Assembly: GCA_028829895.1 (NCBI GenBank)
Contig: CM054178.1
Coordinates: 82,951,558 to 83,015,557, forward strand
Direction of reading: 5' to 3'
Source of the DNA: Sinotaia quadrata
Taxonomy: Eukaryota > Mollusca > Gastropoda > Architaenioglossa > Viviparidae
Length of the DNA stretch: 64,000 nt
Of the stretch, positions 39,039-51,713 are shown piece after piece (within the stretch, counting starts at the first letter, position 1; every line of letters begins with the position of its first letter). The position numbers and the translations under genes are program-made. The notes below the pieces were generated by a model. It was not told the origin of the DNA, did not search any database, and saw only the letters and a list, made by a program, of their open reading frames with translations.

Positions 39039-39190
39039 TCGGTTTCACGACAGCCAACTAGCCCGGTTTTCGACCTAAACTGGGTGCCAAATAGCTTAGT
39101 TGCCTTCTAAGCGCTATGTAGTGTTTCACGACTGCAACCTTGTGCGCGCGCGGCCTAAATTAGGTCGGAACTACTGGAGCACCTCCTACC
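39039..39190. other. Possible PIF/Harbinger-like MITE scrap
   Basis: Two GTTTCACGAC motifs about 80 bp apart (39045, 39124) and inverted GACCTAAAC / TTAGGTCGGAAC segments. GTTTCACGA-type motifs occur near ends of some Harbinger-type elements. No clear target duplication was found. Confidence 0.2.
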
Positions 39191-39599
39191 AGCTCTAACT
39201 TTCGCTAGCAGCGACCTAAAGCAAAACAAATATGGCGGCACCCGTGCATCAATCCTATCACAGGCAAAGAAGAAATCGTCTTTATCGGGATCGTATATAT
39301 TTTAATATTCTCAGAAACAATCCACAGAAACATTTATGAATCACTATGAACATATTTTATTTCTATCACCCATTTCTAAATATTTTATTTTAATGTAAAT
39401 GTGTGTCGTTTTATGCAATCATGTGTGAAAGGAAAGCAGTTAATTAATTTTGCAATTCTGTTTCCACTAAATCCATGAATCTCAAGAATGATTTATATCT
39501 TTCCTTAAGTTTATTTATCTGTATATTCATTATAATGCAACTTAAAACTCTCTAAAGCCACAGATAAAAACAAAAAATGGTTGTTTTATCATATACTGG

Positions 39600-39871
39600 A
39601 AATTTCGTTTTAGAGAATTTTCCCTCACTTTAGAACCAACTGTCTCTGCAGATTGGCTTTTTTCAAAACAGCTATGGAGCTCTGGCAGAGCAAGCACAGG
39701 CTTATCGCCTGCCATTGTGAAGAAAAATTCAAGTTCCCATGACGGATTAAACACAAGGTTTTCTTCTTTAACTTTCCGCTCTTTGTTTACTGGTCCAAAC
39801 TGTCCATAAGCTGGGGCTGCTGTGTTGTCAGTTTTATTTGATATGCTTGTCATTTTTAGAGATAGAATAAA
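39600..39871 (-). pseudogene. BED/C2H2-finger fragment, hAT (GTF2IRD2-like) N-terminus
   Basis: The minus strand encodes FNPSWELEFFFTMAGDKPV, and after a one-base frame change CLLCQSSIAVLKKANLQRQ. This matches the W-x-x-x-(Y/F)FFT...CL(I/L)C...KxxNLQRH start of GTF2IRD2/SCAND3-type hAT-derived proteins. The first His of the finger is replaced (QRQ) and no transposase core follows. It is a broken, truncated fragment of the same broad family as the intron 4 transposon. Confidence 0.6.
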
Positions 39872-40298
39872 TTTAAAAATTACCAAATTATTGTTTGTTT
39901 TATAAAACTTTTAACTGAACTCAATAACAATGACGTCTACACAGCGTGTTGACAACAGAACATCCACTTCCGGTAATGACTCCTAACATGTAAGGTCAGT
40001 AAAATACTTTTAGAATTAAAATGTTTGGAATTTTTTAGAAACTATTATTTTGTGCAATATTTAAAATTAAAATGAATTTTCAAATAAACTTAGAATTACT
40101 CAAGTAATTATTGAAAAAATTGAAGAAATTAAATAAAGTATGCGTACGATTTTGCGTAACTTAAATTTTTACATTGTGAGACTTCAGGCAGGCCATTTAG
40201 AAGGACAGCACTGATATGGAGAATATGCTTTAGGTGAAGGCTAAAGCTCTCATCAGCAAGGAAGTTTTATTACATCAGACCAATAAGAAAACAATAGC

Positions 40299-40370
40299 TG
40301 ACCCTGACGTGATTCGAACACGCAACCTTCTGATCTGGAGTCAGACGCGCTACCGTTGCGCCACAGAGTC
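40299..40370 (-). tRNA. tRNA-Trp (anticodon CCA)
   Basis: 72-nt cloverleaf on the minus strand. The acceptor GACTCTG pairs with CAGGGTC (one G-U), the D stem is GCGC/GCGC, the anticodon stem TCTGA/TCAGA carries loop CTCCAGA with anticodon CCA, and the T stem GCGTG/CACGT has loop TTCGAAT. The discriminator is A. A TTTT terminator follows about 8 nt downstream. Internal A and B boxes are intact, so it is likely functional. Confidence 0.95.
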
Positions 40371-41341
40371 CTCTGGAACCTAATCCAAGAGATTGTCTTA
40401 AAATACCAATCTAAAAAATTTCAACTTCCTGTCAAGTGTACTTTCTATTCACGAATCAAATTTAAAGATATGTGATGATAATGATGACGACGATGAAAAA
40501 TATATCATTGTCAGTTTTTATTAAAACCATTTCACACATCAGAGACATATTACGGATTTATCACTGCAGATAATTTCGTGTGGCATTGTCAGCAAGAACA
40601 GCTGAATCAATATAGGTCACGTGGTTGTTTGCAGTCCGCGCCGACATTGGTGCTGCGGCTAACGTCGATCGTCACAGACATTTCACAACCACTGCGCTGC
40701 TTGCGGGATGTGAGTGTGCGCGTATTTGTAATTAAGACCAGAAAGATTCAGCAGTCATACGAATCAAGTTCTACTCAAAGTCAAAGTCAAGAGCTAGCAC
40801 TAACCGTGAACTTGAAACCAGTACTTGTGATTGAAAGCCAGCATTACTATTCTGAACAGGAGACATCTATCACCAATCCTGACTGTGCGAAAATTTGCCA
40901 ACACTCCGAGCCACTCACTCATTGAGAGCTTGACACGCGTACCAAAAAACACGCAGTGTGAGTTTGCGCCAGTACTAACTTGGCACTCCGAACCACTATT
41001 ATATATAAACTTGACAAATACTAAACCTGGATGTGTAAATACGAGCCAAGAGTAAGGGTGGGTGGGATGGTGGGATGTTGACCTCTGATCCGGTTTCGAG
41101 GAAGTGAGAATAGTAACCAATCAAACAGCCTGATACTGCAAAATGATATTCATGTGACATTTTCACCTGTTAGTAGATGTATTTATACGTGCACATGTAG
41201 CGCGAGATCGCCTCGATGCTTTTAAATTATGGGATGGAATATTCAAATAAATAAAATATCGGAAACCTGGCTGGCGCAATATTCATTAATACAAAGTACA
41301 TGTGCACGCCTACAATTTTTGGTTTCATTAATCTCTACAGT
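40371..41341. other. Intergenic
   Basis: A 115-codon open stretch at 40578-40925 has no recognisable domain and no gene-like context. Nothing else seen. Confidence 0.4.
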
Positions 41342-41560
41342 ATTGTACACGTCATCTGTGCTGTATTGTAAGCGTCATCTATGCTGTATTGTACGCGTCA
41401 TCTGTACTGTATTGTAAGCGTCATCTCTGATGTATTGTACACGTCATCTCTGCTGTATTGTACACGTCATCTATGCTGTATTGTACACGTCATCTATGCT
41501 GTATTGTACACGTCATCTGTGCTCTATTGTACACGTCATCTGTGCTCTATTGAAATGCCA
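41342..41560 (+). repeat. 23-bp minisatellite
   Basis: About nine copies of GTCATCTGTGCTGTATTGTA followed by CAC, with C/T variants. Confidence 0.92.
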
Positions 41561-43800
41561 TTTATACGGCTTTGTATGTGTGTCATAAAATGAGGATTTC
41601 TATCATGGCTAATTAATTTAAATTATACTTATATAATGATTTTGTGTGAATAATATTGTCATTAAAATCACATACGTGGAATACAAACTAACAAACAAAT
41701 TTAATCACTGAATGGAAAACGAAACTTGCATATTTCATTACCAGGGTCATGCTAAATAGCAAATAATAAATAAATAAAGCAAACAAACTAGAGCAAGCAA
41801 AAATATAGGATAGGAATATATCTCCAAACAATGCAGAATTCCTTTGTGATCTAAATGCATATTTAAACTGAATTTAGTTGATAAATAGAAATATTCAAAT
41901 GTTTTACTGCTAAAGAAACAGTTTATCAACCATTCATTTAGTCTATTTATTAATCGCTGCTCTATTGGAAGTATATGAGGAATCTTGTTAATTTGTATTT
42001 CTTAATTATATATGATTACGTCAAGTGGGGATCCTCTAAATGTGACAAGACCGAAGTCTTAGATGACTAAATTACCGAATAAATGTAGAGGTGGGTGATG
42101 TTATGTCATCGGCTTATGAGGTTAATATATTGGATATGAATCATATCACAATAAAGTCAGCCAAGCTTATTTTTCCTCGCAATATATTATCTATTCAGTA
42201 TTGTATACGCCATCTCTGCAGTACTGTATATGTCATCCACACAGTATTGTAATTTCATTACTTGTCATCATTTTTATGTCATTGATACAGTAATGTACAT
42301 GTCTTTAAGCATTTCTGTCAAGTTCTAATTCAGCCTACTATAATTATTTCAATTATTTGGTATGAATGAGAGATGCAATCTGTATAGAAGGAATGGAAGT
42401 GAGTGCTAGTGCACTGATAGCATGGTTAGTGGGTCAAGCGGTCATAATCATAGTACCAAGTGTACTGTCTGCAACGAATGGGATGAGAAAAGCTGAAGGC
42501 AGTGAGCAATGGGGCAGAAGCGTTTTCTTTTGAGTGGCTGTGACCAAGTGCCAATACACTGACCTCCGGACACTGACTGAGTGGTTATAGGATTATTAAG
42601 TAGAGCTAAAGCCACCGAGTTTTGGTCAGATCTGACGGAAGATGCATAAAGTACAATCTGAATTCAAAAATGACTGGGAAAAAAACATCAGTTAGAACTT
42701 ATTAGAAACTCATTAGATAGCCACTTGGCAGAAAAATCAAAGGAGGCTGTCGTCCTGTGGTGATCGATACCTATGTAATTAGGTCAAATACACTTAGAAA
42801 TGGTGCTCCAAAACTCCTACAAGTGCCAATGCGGGTAATCGACTCAGGTTATCATTGGGGGCGGCCATCTTGTATTTTGTCCATGGTTATTTTTTTTACT
42901 CATTTCACCTCCATGCAAGGGAGAGCACTGCAATATATGACTGTTACAACGATATTAACATTACAACCTGATTCTAAACTATAATTAAGGTTGTCAATGC
43001 ACAAAAAATAATGTGAAAGATTGTTTAACATTTAAAAATTAAAATTCATATAAAAGAAGAATAAAATATATGAAAGAATTATGCACATTTTTCCTCTCAG
43101 TCCAGCACGACATAACTAAACAATCGCTTTATTACTCCGATTACTGGCTGTACTCGATTCTGTACACCTTACACCTGAGAATTCTTAACAATCAACCACC
43201 ATCTGATTTCTGCTGAAGTGAGTCACTAATGTAGCTTGTGATGATCCATTACATTCGATATACATGTAGCGTTCCGCCCACTATCACTGGTCCCATAAGT
43301 TCTCTTTGTGTTTGGACTGACGCCATCTTAAAAACGGCCGTACCCTGTCAAGTCGATTACTGCGGTAAGGTTTACTGGAATACTAGGACACTTGGATCAG
43401 TGACATAACTTCGACTGCTGGGCCCTCCTGCAAAACTTCTAAAACGCCCTCCCCCACCCCCACCCCACCCATTTTCCATAAGCACGCATGCACTCTCTCT
43501 CTCTCTCTCTGTGTCTCTGTTCCACATTAAATCAGCTTGTCTAGGCCACTGTCGAGTCTTGCTGTGCGCCCAGCGAAAACTTATAATTTTCAAATTTCAA
43601 GCACGCGTTTTCAGAAGGAACAAATAATGGACCATAGAGCCTTAAAGCAAATCGAGGGCTGCAGGGAGCCTTGAAATACAACGACTGAACGAGGATTTCC
43701 TTTAAGTTCCTCCTGTATGTATTTCTAACTTCTTACCGACCTCTGAAATAAAATCACAGTTAAAATGCAGTTTATAATAATTGTGACCGTTCACACAATT
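41561..43800. other. Intergenic, no gene recognised
   Basis: AT-rich. C/T-rich patches at 43440-43520. No reading frame with recognisable similarity. Confidence 0.4.
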
Positions 43801-44262
43801 CAGTAGAAAGATTACAATTTAAATTATCACTTTTACTGTCTTACAGTCGCTATACAGTCAGTAGAAAGATTACAATTTAAATTATCACTTTTACTGTCTT
43901 ACAGTCGCTATACAGTCAGTAGAAAGATTACAATTTAAATTATCACTTTTACTGTCTTACAGTCGCTATACAGTCAGTAGAAAGATTACAATTTAAATTA
44001 TCACTTTTACTGTCTTACAGTCGCTATACAGTCAGTAGAAAGATTACAATTTAAATTATCACTTTTACTGTCTTACAGTCGCTATACAGTCAGTAGAAAG
44101 ATTACAATTTAAATTATCACTTTTACTGTCTTACAGTCGCTATACAGTCAGTAGAAAGATTACAATTTAAATTATCACTTTTACTGTCTTACAGTCGCTA
44201 TACAGTCAGTAGAAAGATTACAATTTAAATTATCACTTTTACTGTCTTACAGTCGCTACACA
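43801..44262 (+). repeat. 58-bp minisatellite, eight near-identical copies
   Basis: Units start with CAGTAGAAAGATTACAATTT every 58 bp from 43801. I see no differences between copies except at the ends. Each unit contains TTTTACTGTCTTACAG, a good 3' splice-site look-alike. Confidence 0.95.
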
Positions 44263-44726
44263 AAGTTTTACCTTGTAAAAAAGGTTATCGGTTCTTGTGA
44301 GCTTTCTCCTAGCCTCTCAAAGAAACTATGTTGGATTTCAACCCCCGCTTATTCTGCCATCACCACCACCACCACCCACCCCACACCTTGATCACCTAGT
44401 CCATTAACCAATCCACGCTTTTATCAAACTTTAACAGACAGCTGGACACATGTAGGCACACAACACACACCTGTCTAATCTCTTTATCACGACTCAAACA
44501 GTGATTGTTTCCTCTTAATACTCCATTGCTCTTCTGGTCTGACTGCTAACGAAACGACCCGTCAGCAAGGTGATTAATACTAATCCCACACACTTAGCAC
44601 TCACTCGCCCACTCACTTCACACTCACTCGCCCACTCATGCTTTCATCCTCCCACCATTTACTCCTCCACCCAGAAGAATGCATTTACGCTTCTATGTCA
44701 ACAAAGTCAGCAATCTACTAAATAAA

Positions 44727-44952
44727 TTTCAAGTTGCAAATTACTCCTGTTTCCATCATTGAAGTAATGAATTTCAAGTTGCAAATTACTCTTGTTTCCA
44801 TCATTGAAGTAATGAATTTCAAGTTGCAAATTACTCTTGTTTCCATCATTGAAGTAATGAATTTCAAGTTGCAAATTACTCTTGTTTCCATCATTGAAGT
44901 AATGAATTTCAAGTTGCGAATTACTCTTGTTTCCATCATTGAAGTAATGAAA
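44727..44952 (+). repeat. 45-bp minisatellite
   Basis: Five copies of AATTTCAAGTTGCAAATTAC followed by TCTTGTTTCCATCATTGAAGT (last copies with one change). 45 is a multiple of 3, so open frames appear on both strands as by-products. Confidence 0.93.
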
Positions 44953-46630
44953 GTATAAACAATTTGTTCAGTTGTACTGATATTGCTGTATAGATGAACA
45001 TATTGTTCATTGGGGCTGATGATTTTGTATAAATGAAAATATTATTTAGTGATACTGATTATGGTGTACTTTATCAATCTAGTATGATGTGATTTTTTTA
45101 ATTGATGAATTGGAGAAAAAGAATGCTGAATGATGATGAATTGGAGAGAAAGAATGCTGAATGATGATGAATTTGTATTTTCACAATATCTGTTGGTGTA
45201 TATGGTGAAAGTAAAATTTGGTGTTATTAGTTTCATTACAAATTTTTACTAGTGAGAGTTGGTGTATAGGGTGAAAGTAAATCTTGGTGCTATTAGTTTC
45301 ATTACAAATTTTTACTAGTGAGAGTATGTGGGTATAAATTTCCGTAAAAGGAACTTTAAGGCTGGAGTTGAACTTCGAGTTTTGGGAGAAGGTAGAAGTG
45401 TACTTCAAAGTTGTTAGGATCAAAGTCTCTGGGGAGAGAGAGAGGAAAAGTCCATGCAGAGAAAGAGGGTCATTTCAAGTGAAAGAACTGTGATTGGTGC
45501 AAAAACAGATGAGAAAAACCCTTGAGAAAGATGTGGAGAGAGGAAAGTGAGAGCAAGACGAAAACAACAAGGTCAACCCCTTCATGTTAAGATCATTCGC
45601 AGATAATCATTGGAAGATTGCTATCTTTGCTAATCCAAAAAAAGTTTATTTCCATTCATGTATGCTTAAGCAAGTTTAATAAATATTTTAGTATTGAAAT
45701 TAATTACAAAAGATTGATTAGGGTGTAGCTGGTGAGAGGACTTTATTGACCATTTATGAGAGCGGGGAGACAAGCAGAACCAATCAATCAGAAAAAGTTT
45801 CTTTTATCGCATTCCTATCGTGACTATATTTAATTCATTTATTACTGTAATTAATGTCAGTGTGGTGAATTAAATTCCGAAAAGCTGGTACAATACTGCA
45901 CAAGCTAAAATGTTAATCTATTTTAAATTTAATGGAATTATTAACTTTCTTTACCTGTTTGTTTAGCATTTGTTTAAAGTGCATATACACTGTCCTGTTA
46001 ATTTGTAGAATCGAGTTTTGTAAATAGTGTTGTCCTAATTATTTGGGAGTTAATCTGCGGGGGGGGGGGGGGGAGGACTCAAGAAACTGCCATTATGGAT
46101 AGAGAGATAATAGGGCAAATAATGTTCTTGAGAGACGGTTCTTCAGGATAAACAAAATATAAAGTGTTAATATCCATGTTATTAATTAAAATATTCTATC
46201 ACCTAAATATCTTTAACCATAGAAAGTCCTCATCGACTACAGTATCATTCATTCAGTAATGCATATGTCATCCACTGCAATGCCACTCATATACGAATGC
46301 ACGTGTCAACATATAATGATGTACATCTATAATGTTTTGTAATGTTAATCATACAGCATTGTATGTTCCTCTGATACAGTATTGCATCTATCATACATAC
46401 AATGAAGTACCATTACAAACAGTTCAGTACATATTAACTAACATACAATACTGGACATGTGGTGGAGTATTATACACTAATGTGCATATAATTATGTAGT
46501 ATATAATGTTAGCCATGTATTATTATACCTGTTATCACATAACATACTATATAAAGTCACCCAATCATTGACTAGAATTTTGTATTCTACAAGAATGTTA
46601 ACCCCGAAATTCTTTTCTCTCAACCCTGTC
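44953..46630. other. Intergenic
   Basis: Two-copy repeats at 45105-45170 and 45190-45320, and a 15-base G run at 46060. No gene. Confidence 0.4.
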
Positions 46631-46634
46631 AAAG

Positions 46635-46730
46635 GTCAGTGTCAAATGTTTAAATGATGGGATAAAGGTCAGTGTCAAATGTTTAAATGATGGGATAAAG
46701 GTCAGTCTCAAATGTTTAAATGATGGGATA
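46635..46730 (+). repeat. 33-bp tandem repeat
   Basis: Three copies of GGTCAGTGTCAAATGTTTAA followed by ATGATGGGATAAA. Confidence 0.9.
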
Positions 46731-47224
46731 AACGTAATAGCAATTAGGTTTGCGGTCATCTGAGATCCTGGTGAAAAGCGTCACTAAACACACCTAACTG
46801 CTAGTGAATGACGTCAAACATCACGTGACATTTCAGACAAGGAGCACAGATTGATAGACGGCGGTATTTGGTGCCGAAGTGATGTAACCGGAAATTTTTC
46901 CAACAAGGTTATTTTTACATATTTCGCTGTAATTATTATAATGCACTTAGAGCTTTTAATCAAACATTTTATTATAATCTTCTATTTATCTAACATATTA
47001 TTTTCTTGTTGTTGTTGCTGTACCATAAATTTAATAGATTTAATTTGATTTTGTGATATCACAAACATATTTCATTATATATATGCAATGGCTTCAAGGT
47101 TTTTGATTGGATGATTTTATGACACCATAAATTCAGTTTCTATGGTGGGTTTATTTTTTAGTTTTCATTTTAAGTTTATTACATCAAAATTTAAAAATTT
47201 GATTTCATAAAATGCATTGGTATA

Positions 47225-47352
47225 TCATAAAATTGTACCAATCAGACTTGTTTAAATTTACATTATCACAAAATGTACCAATCAGACTTGTTTAAATTTA
47301 CATTATCACAAAATGTACCAATCAGACTTGTTTAAATTTACATTATCACAAA
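47225..47352 (+). repeat. 40-bp tandem repeat
   Basis: Three copies of TGTACCAATCAGACTTGTTT followed by AAATTTACATTATCACAAAA. Confidence 0.9.
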
Positions 47353-47681
47353 AATCGTGATTGAAGGGTAAAACGGTCCCCCATAGATCAGTGCCCCTCT
47401 ATTGCTTGCTGCTGTTCAGTTCAAAATAATAAAATAAAAAGTTAAATCGCCACAGTCGGGCGTTCCTGAATTCGCTTTTGCTGGCAACTATCCACACTAC
47501 TGGTCACATGTTTACTTTGTGTTTAGTAAACTCCTACACGAAGTTGTGTGACTCAACGTCTTATGTTTTCTTGTCTCAAAATAACTACACCTCATTAGTC
47601 CCAACTAATGATGTCATCACAAATGTTTAACGACAAATTCATTTCTGGAAAGCAAAGTAATTTGTGACTAGTATTTCAGAG

Positions 47682-47753
47682 GAGTTTGTGGCGCAACGGT
47701 AGCACGTCTGACTCCAGATCAGAAGGCTGTGTGTTCAAATCACGTCTGGGTAA
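47682..47753 (+). pseudogene. tRNA-Trp pseudogene
   Basis: 72-nt relative of the tRNA at 40299-40370 with the same anticodon loop CTCCAGA. The acceptor stem is broken (GAGTTTG against CTGGGTA gives only about four pairs, two of them wobble) and the D stem has a mismatch (GCGC/GCAC). It may be a dead gene copy or retroposed tRNA. Confidence 0.75.
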
Positions 47754-48027
47754 TATATAGTCTTTTCCTCCCAATTTACATAGTGTTTGTGTTTTTTTCC
47801 CTTAATTTTAAATTTAAAGGTTTCCCTGCATAATGTGGTTATTTTACAAAATATAGAGAAGGAAACATGCGGAGGCCGGCGGTACGGGGGGTGGAGAGCG
47901 TATAGTACGGCAGTGCCAACTTAATGCACGGACACACATGGAAGTTGCCCGGGCCCCATGCTAATCCATGTATGTTGTGGCTTGTTGTCATTTTTATTCC
48001 TATAAGTGGTTGTGTACGTAGTGGCCT

Positions 48028-48109
48028 CAGTGTACTGCTTTGCCCTTGGGCTTATAATGTTGTTAAGACGGCCGCAGTGCACTGCTTTGCCCTTGGGCCT
48101 ATAATGTTG
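48028..48109 (+). repeat. Tandem duplication hit by the MITE
   Basis: AGTG-ACTGCTTTGCCCTTGG...ATAATGTTG occurs twice in tandem. The first copy continues into TTAAGACGG and the second is interrupted by the MITE, then resumes with TTAAGACGG at 48626. Confidence 0.85.
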
Positions 48110-48616
48110 GGTGACCCGTCAAATGCGCGAACGACAATTGCGCGCCGACAAAACCGCGATGGACAAAAGCGCGCCGACAAAATCGCGTTCTTTGAAATCG
48201 ACAAATTCGCGCCGACAAATGCGCGCCGACAAAATCGCGATAAACATCGCCAAGTAAAGAATGCCATGCTAAGTTTGAATAGCTGCATTCGACACGGTCC
48301 AAGAAGTGTTAGTTATTATTTGCACCTAGTATCTCTTAATATTGATATTTAAATAAAATTATTAAGATTTGATGTATGCTTCATTCTTTTCATTGCCTTT
48401 GTGTGAGGATTATTTGCACGCAGTATCTCTTAACATTGCTTTGTGTATCGTAATATTGATATCTACGTATGTTATTATTACATTCTTGTACGATTTAACA
48501 TGTATCATCGCGATTTTGTCGATCGCGATTTGGTCGACCCGATTTTGTCGGCGCGCATTTGTTCATCGCGTTTTTGTCGGCGGGCAAATTGTCGTTCGCG
48601 CGTTTGTCGGTGAACC
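48110..48616. mobile_element. Mutator-like MITE, 507 bp, 9-bp target duplication
   Basis: Flanked by ATAATGTTG on both sides (48101-48109, 48617-48625). The inverted ends are long (about 110-130 bp) and themselves contain repeated GCGCGCCGACAAA blocks. Left end GGTGACCCGTCAAATGCGCG, right end (complement) GGTTCACCGACAAACGCGCG. 9-bp duplication and long termini suit Mutator-like elements. The middle is AT-rich, with two related ATTATTTGCAC...AGTATCTCTTAA segments. No transposase. Confidence 0.82.
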
Positions 48617-48668
48617 ATAATGTTGTTAAGACGGCTCTGATATTAATACGTACATGGGCGTGTACGCA

Positions 48669-48681
48669 TGTGTGAGTGTGT

Positions 48682-48728
<47 letters not shown>
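48669..48728 (+). repeat. (TG)n microsatellite
   Basis: About 28 TG units. Confidence 0.95.
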
Positions 48729-48729
<1 letters not shown>

Positions 48730-49834
48730 ACACAGATGCATTCGAGTGTATCTCATCCTATATTTATTTATAGACATGCACTTTTTAAAAAAATCAATAA
48801 CTAGAAATGCAATGGCATATTTTCTTTTCTTTACCTTCCTTGAGCTTAGAACCAAAAGCATAATGAACAGAGTAAGTGTGACGATTTTTGAATAAAAACA
48901 GCGTGAGCTATACAAACGAATACAAGACATTATGTTTTAAATTAAAAGGGTTTTTCAGTGTATTTCCTTAATCAAAGCAGTCTTTCTATCTGGTTAACGC
49001 CACCTGGTTAATAGTTAAATGATTATTATTATTTACTTAATCATCCATAACTAATTACAAGTGATGAGAATCTTAATTTATGTTATTAATAATTCTCCAG
49101 CAGACACCGCTCGTCTCTCTCATTTGGGGGATAAGCAGGCGCTGTGTGTTCTTTCTTCCACAACATTAAAACAACATTTACAAATATTTCTATAGGTGGA
49201 AAACTCTTTTAGTAAGAATCCGTCCTTAATCTATATTTAGCGAACCCCCATCCACCTACTTTCTTCTCCAATATAAGGTTATCAATTTGTGGTAAGAAGG
49301 TCAATAGCTTCAACAATAAATTTATTAATTCAACAAATACAATGAAAAAGATTTCTCGGCACCAATATTTTCATGAATCCACTTCAAATAATTTTAATAT
49401 ATATATATGTCCTAAAACAGCAAATTAGTGTCAATACAAATCACAGGATAGTTCTTATCAGAGAAAAGAAATGGAGCTATTAGAGATAAGCAATAATAGT
49501 TTGTACATTTATGCACTGTCTCAATAGTCTTTTGCATGCTGTTTTGTAACAAAGTCACAAGTTTATTGTTTACGTTACTACTGACAATTCCACACGAGTC
49601 CCTCCTCACGTTGTAGAACACTGATTCACTGCTATTCTCCTGAGGCCAACCTGGGCGTTCCTTCGCCATATTAGCTCCTCAAGCAGAACAACAATTGTAG
49701 CAATTTCCAGTAACTTCTTGTACCAGAAATTGCTTGATGTAGTCAGCATATTTTGTCACTATACTTCAATGGAGTGCAGTGTATTCCTTACACTTACACA
49801 GTGGTAGATACTTCTTACGTCTACCACAGTCATA
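48729..49834. other. Intergenic
   Basis: AT-rich. A short minus-strand frame with an ATG at 49669 has no recognisable domain. Nothing else seen. Confidence 0.4.
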
Positions 49835-50008
49835 GCAGTTTAAAGTCAGTAAACCATAGTCATAGCAGTTTAAATTCAGAAACCACAGTCATAGCAGTTT
49901 AAAGTCAGTAAACCATAGTCATAGCAGTTTAAAGTCAGTAAACCATAGTCATAGCAGTTTAAAGTCAGTAAACCATAGTCATAGCAGTTTAAAGTCAGTA
50001 AACCAGGT
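49835..50008 (+). repeat. 30-bp minisatellite
   Basis: Six copies of CATAGCAGTTTAAAGTCAGT followed by AAACCATAGT. Confidence 0.93.
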
Positions 50009-50509
50009 GATTCAGATAAAATAAGGAAAGGCTGATTTTTTCCCTTTGAAATATAATCAGGGAACAACACTAAGTTTCCTATTTATTCCTTTTTAATTCC
50101 ATTCTTTCTTACATTCAAGTCTAAACTTACAGTTTCCTGCAAGAATATTGATTAGATCGATGCATGCATACAGCATAATAGTTTTATGAGCAGGTTCACT
50201 AGAAACAATGTCAAGTGTTTAGCATACTACATATAAGCAGCATAGTACACAATCTGTAGAAATAATAGTCTACTCCCATAATGCATCTGTACATAAAACG
50301 TAAGTATTGCATATCAGTAGCAAAACTGCATGAAATATTTCTTTCTCTCAATCTGTCTGTTAACTCATCATTAAGCTAATCGGCCACCTTTCATGACTGC
50401 CCTTCTTGCCACACTAAATTCAAGTGATTAGACAATAGAATTCTGTACAACAGGTAAACTCTAGATATCAGCCCACCTCTGGTCTCGTTAGCCATTCCGA
50501 CTCTATCTG

Positions 50510-50706
50510 CTGAAATGTCATAATGCATGTGTGCTTGCGTGTGTGTGTGTGTATGCATGTATGTGTGTGTGCCTATCTTTCTCTTCTCTAACATTTTGTT
50601 GATCTGTCTGTTTATCAGTTTCTCTCTTTCTGTCTCTGCTTTTCTGTATTTTGTTAAAGAAACCTTTTCTGAGAACTCATGTATCATTTCGTCTCTTATC
50701 AAATGT

Positions 50707-50739
<33 letters not shown>

Positions 50740-51000
50740 TTGTTTCTTTTTCTCTCTCTTATCTTCTCTTTCTTCTCTCTCTTCTTCTTTCTCAATTTTT
50801 TAAAATATTTATTTTTCCTCTCTGCATATATCTTCTTCTCACGTTATCTTCTCTCTCTCATCTTTCTTTCTCTTATTTTACTTCTTTCTCTGTATCTCCT
50901 CTTCTCGCTGTCTCTCTCTTTGTCTCCTTATTGTTCTATTTACGTTCCCTCTTCATCTCTCTCTTCTTTCCTTTCCTCTCCTTTTCATGTATTTCTATTT
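50510..51000 (+). repeat. (TG)n patch then long CT-rich tract
   Basis: TG repeats at 50526-50575, a pure CT run at 50715-50740 and a pyrimidine-rich stretch to about 51000. Open frames here are compositional. Confidence 0.85.
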
Positions 51001-51671
51001 TTACTGATGGTCCCCCCCCCCCAACACAACTTATTTTCTCTCTGTTTTATTTAGTATCGTCTGTCTATCACTCTCACTCCCCCGCCCACTCTCTTTTATA
51101 TTCTGCATTTTTATTACAATTGGGTTTTTCCTCATCGTTTATAATTTGTTTTACGTACAAACAATTCTCAGTATGCCAACAATGAACACGCGCACTCAAA
51201 ACAGAAAATATTTCCTGACTCGTATATCGCGTCAAGAGTGTAGTCCCAGTCGGGCAAGAATTTCAAGAATGTGGGCGGTTCCGCTTACTACTTGTGGCCG
51301 TCGTTATCTACAGTCTGGAATTTCCCAAAGAACGAGCATGATACGGATCGATCAACCTAATAATTTCAGGCCATGACGACCGTGTGAAAAATTCCTTCAG
51401 GAACAGTGGTAGTGTTGTAACAGTTGTATTACTACACCCACGGAATCGCGTGTGTCATGAGTGGTGCCAGTGAAGTCGTGTTGCCAGGACAACAATCTTT
51501 CACCCGCTTGTTTTAAGACTGGCGAGCGCTATCTATGTCCACAAAGACCCGTAATTATTCCAAATCCGGTAGTACCTGTGTGGATTTTCCAGATTTTCTG
51601 TCTCATCTCGGAAGTTCCGTTTGATTTCATTGGTTCATTACTCTCAAGTTTCTTTGTCTTCTTTGTGTGTC

Positions 51672-51713
<42 letters not shown>

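Noticed and set aside
38755..39057. 100-codon minus-strand frame beginning MAVVKPSSES
   Set aside because: No ATG at the start and no recognisable domain or splice context. Composition alone is not enough to call it.
43801..44262. CRISPR-like array
   Set aside because: The whole 58-bp unit repeats with no variable spacers, and the context is animal nuclear DNA.
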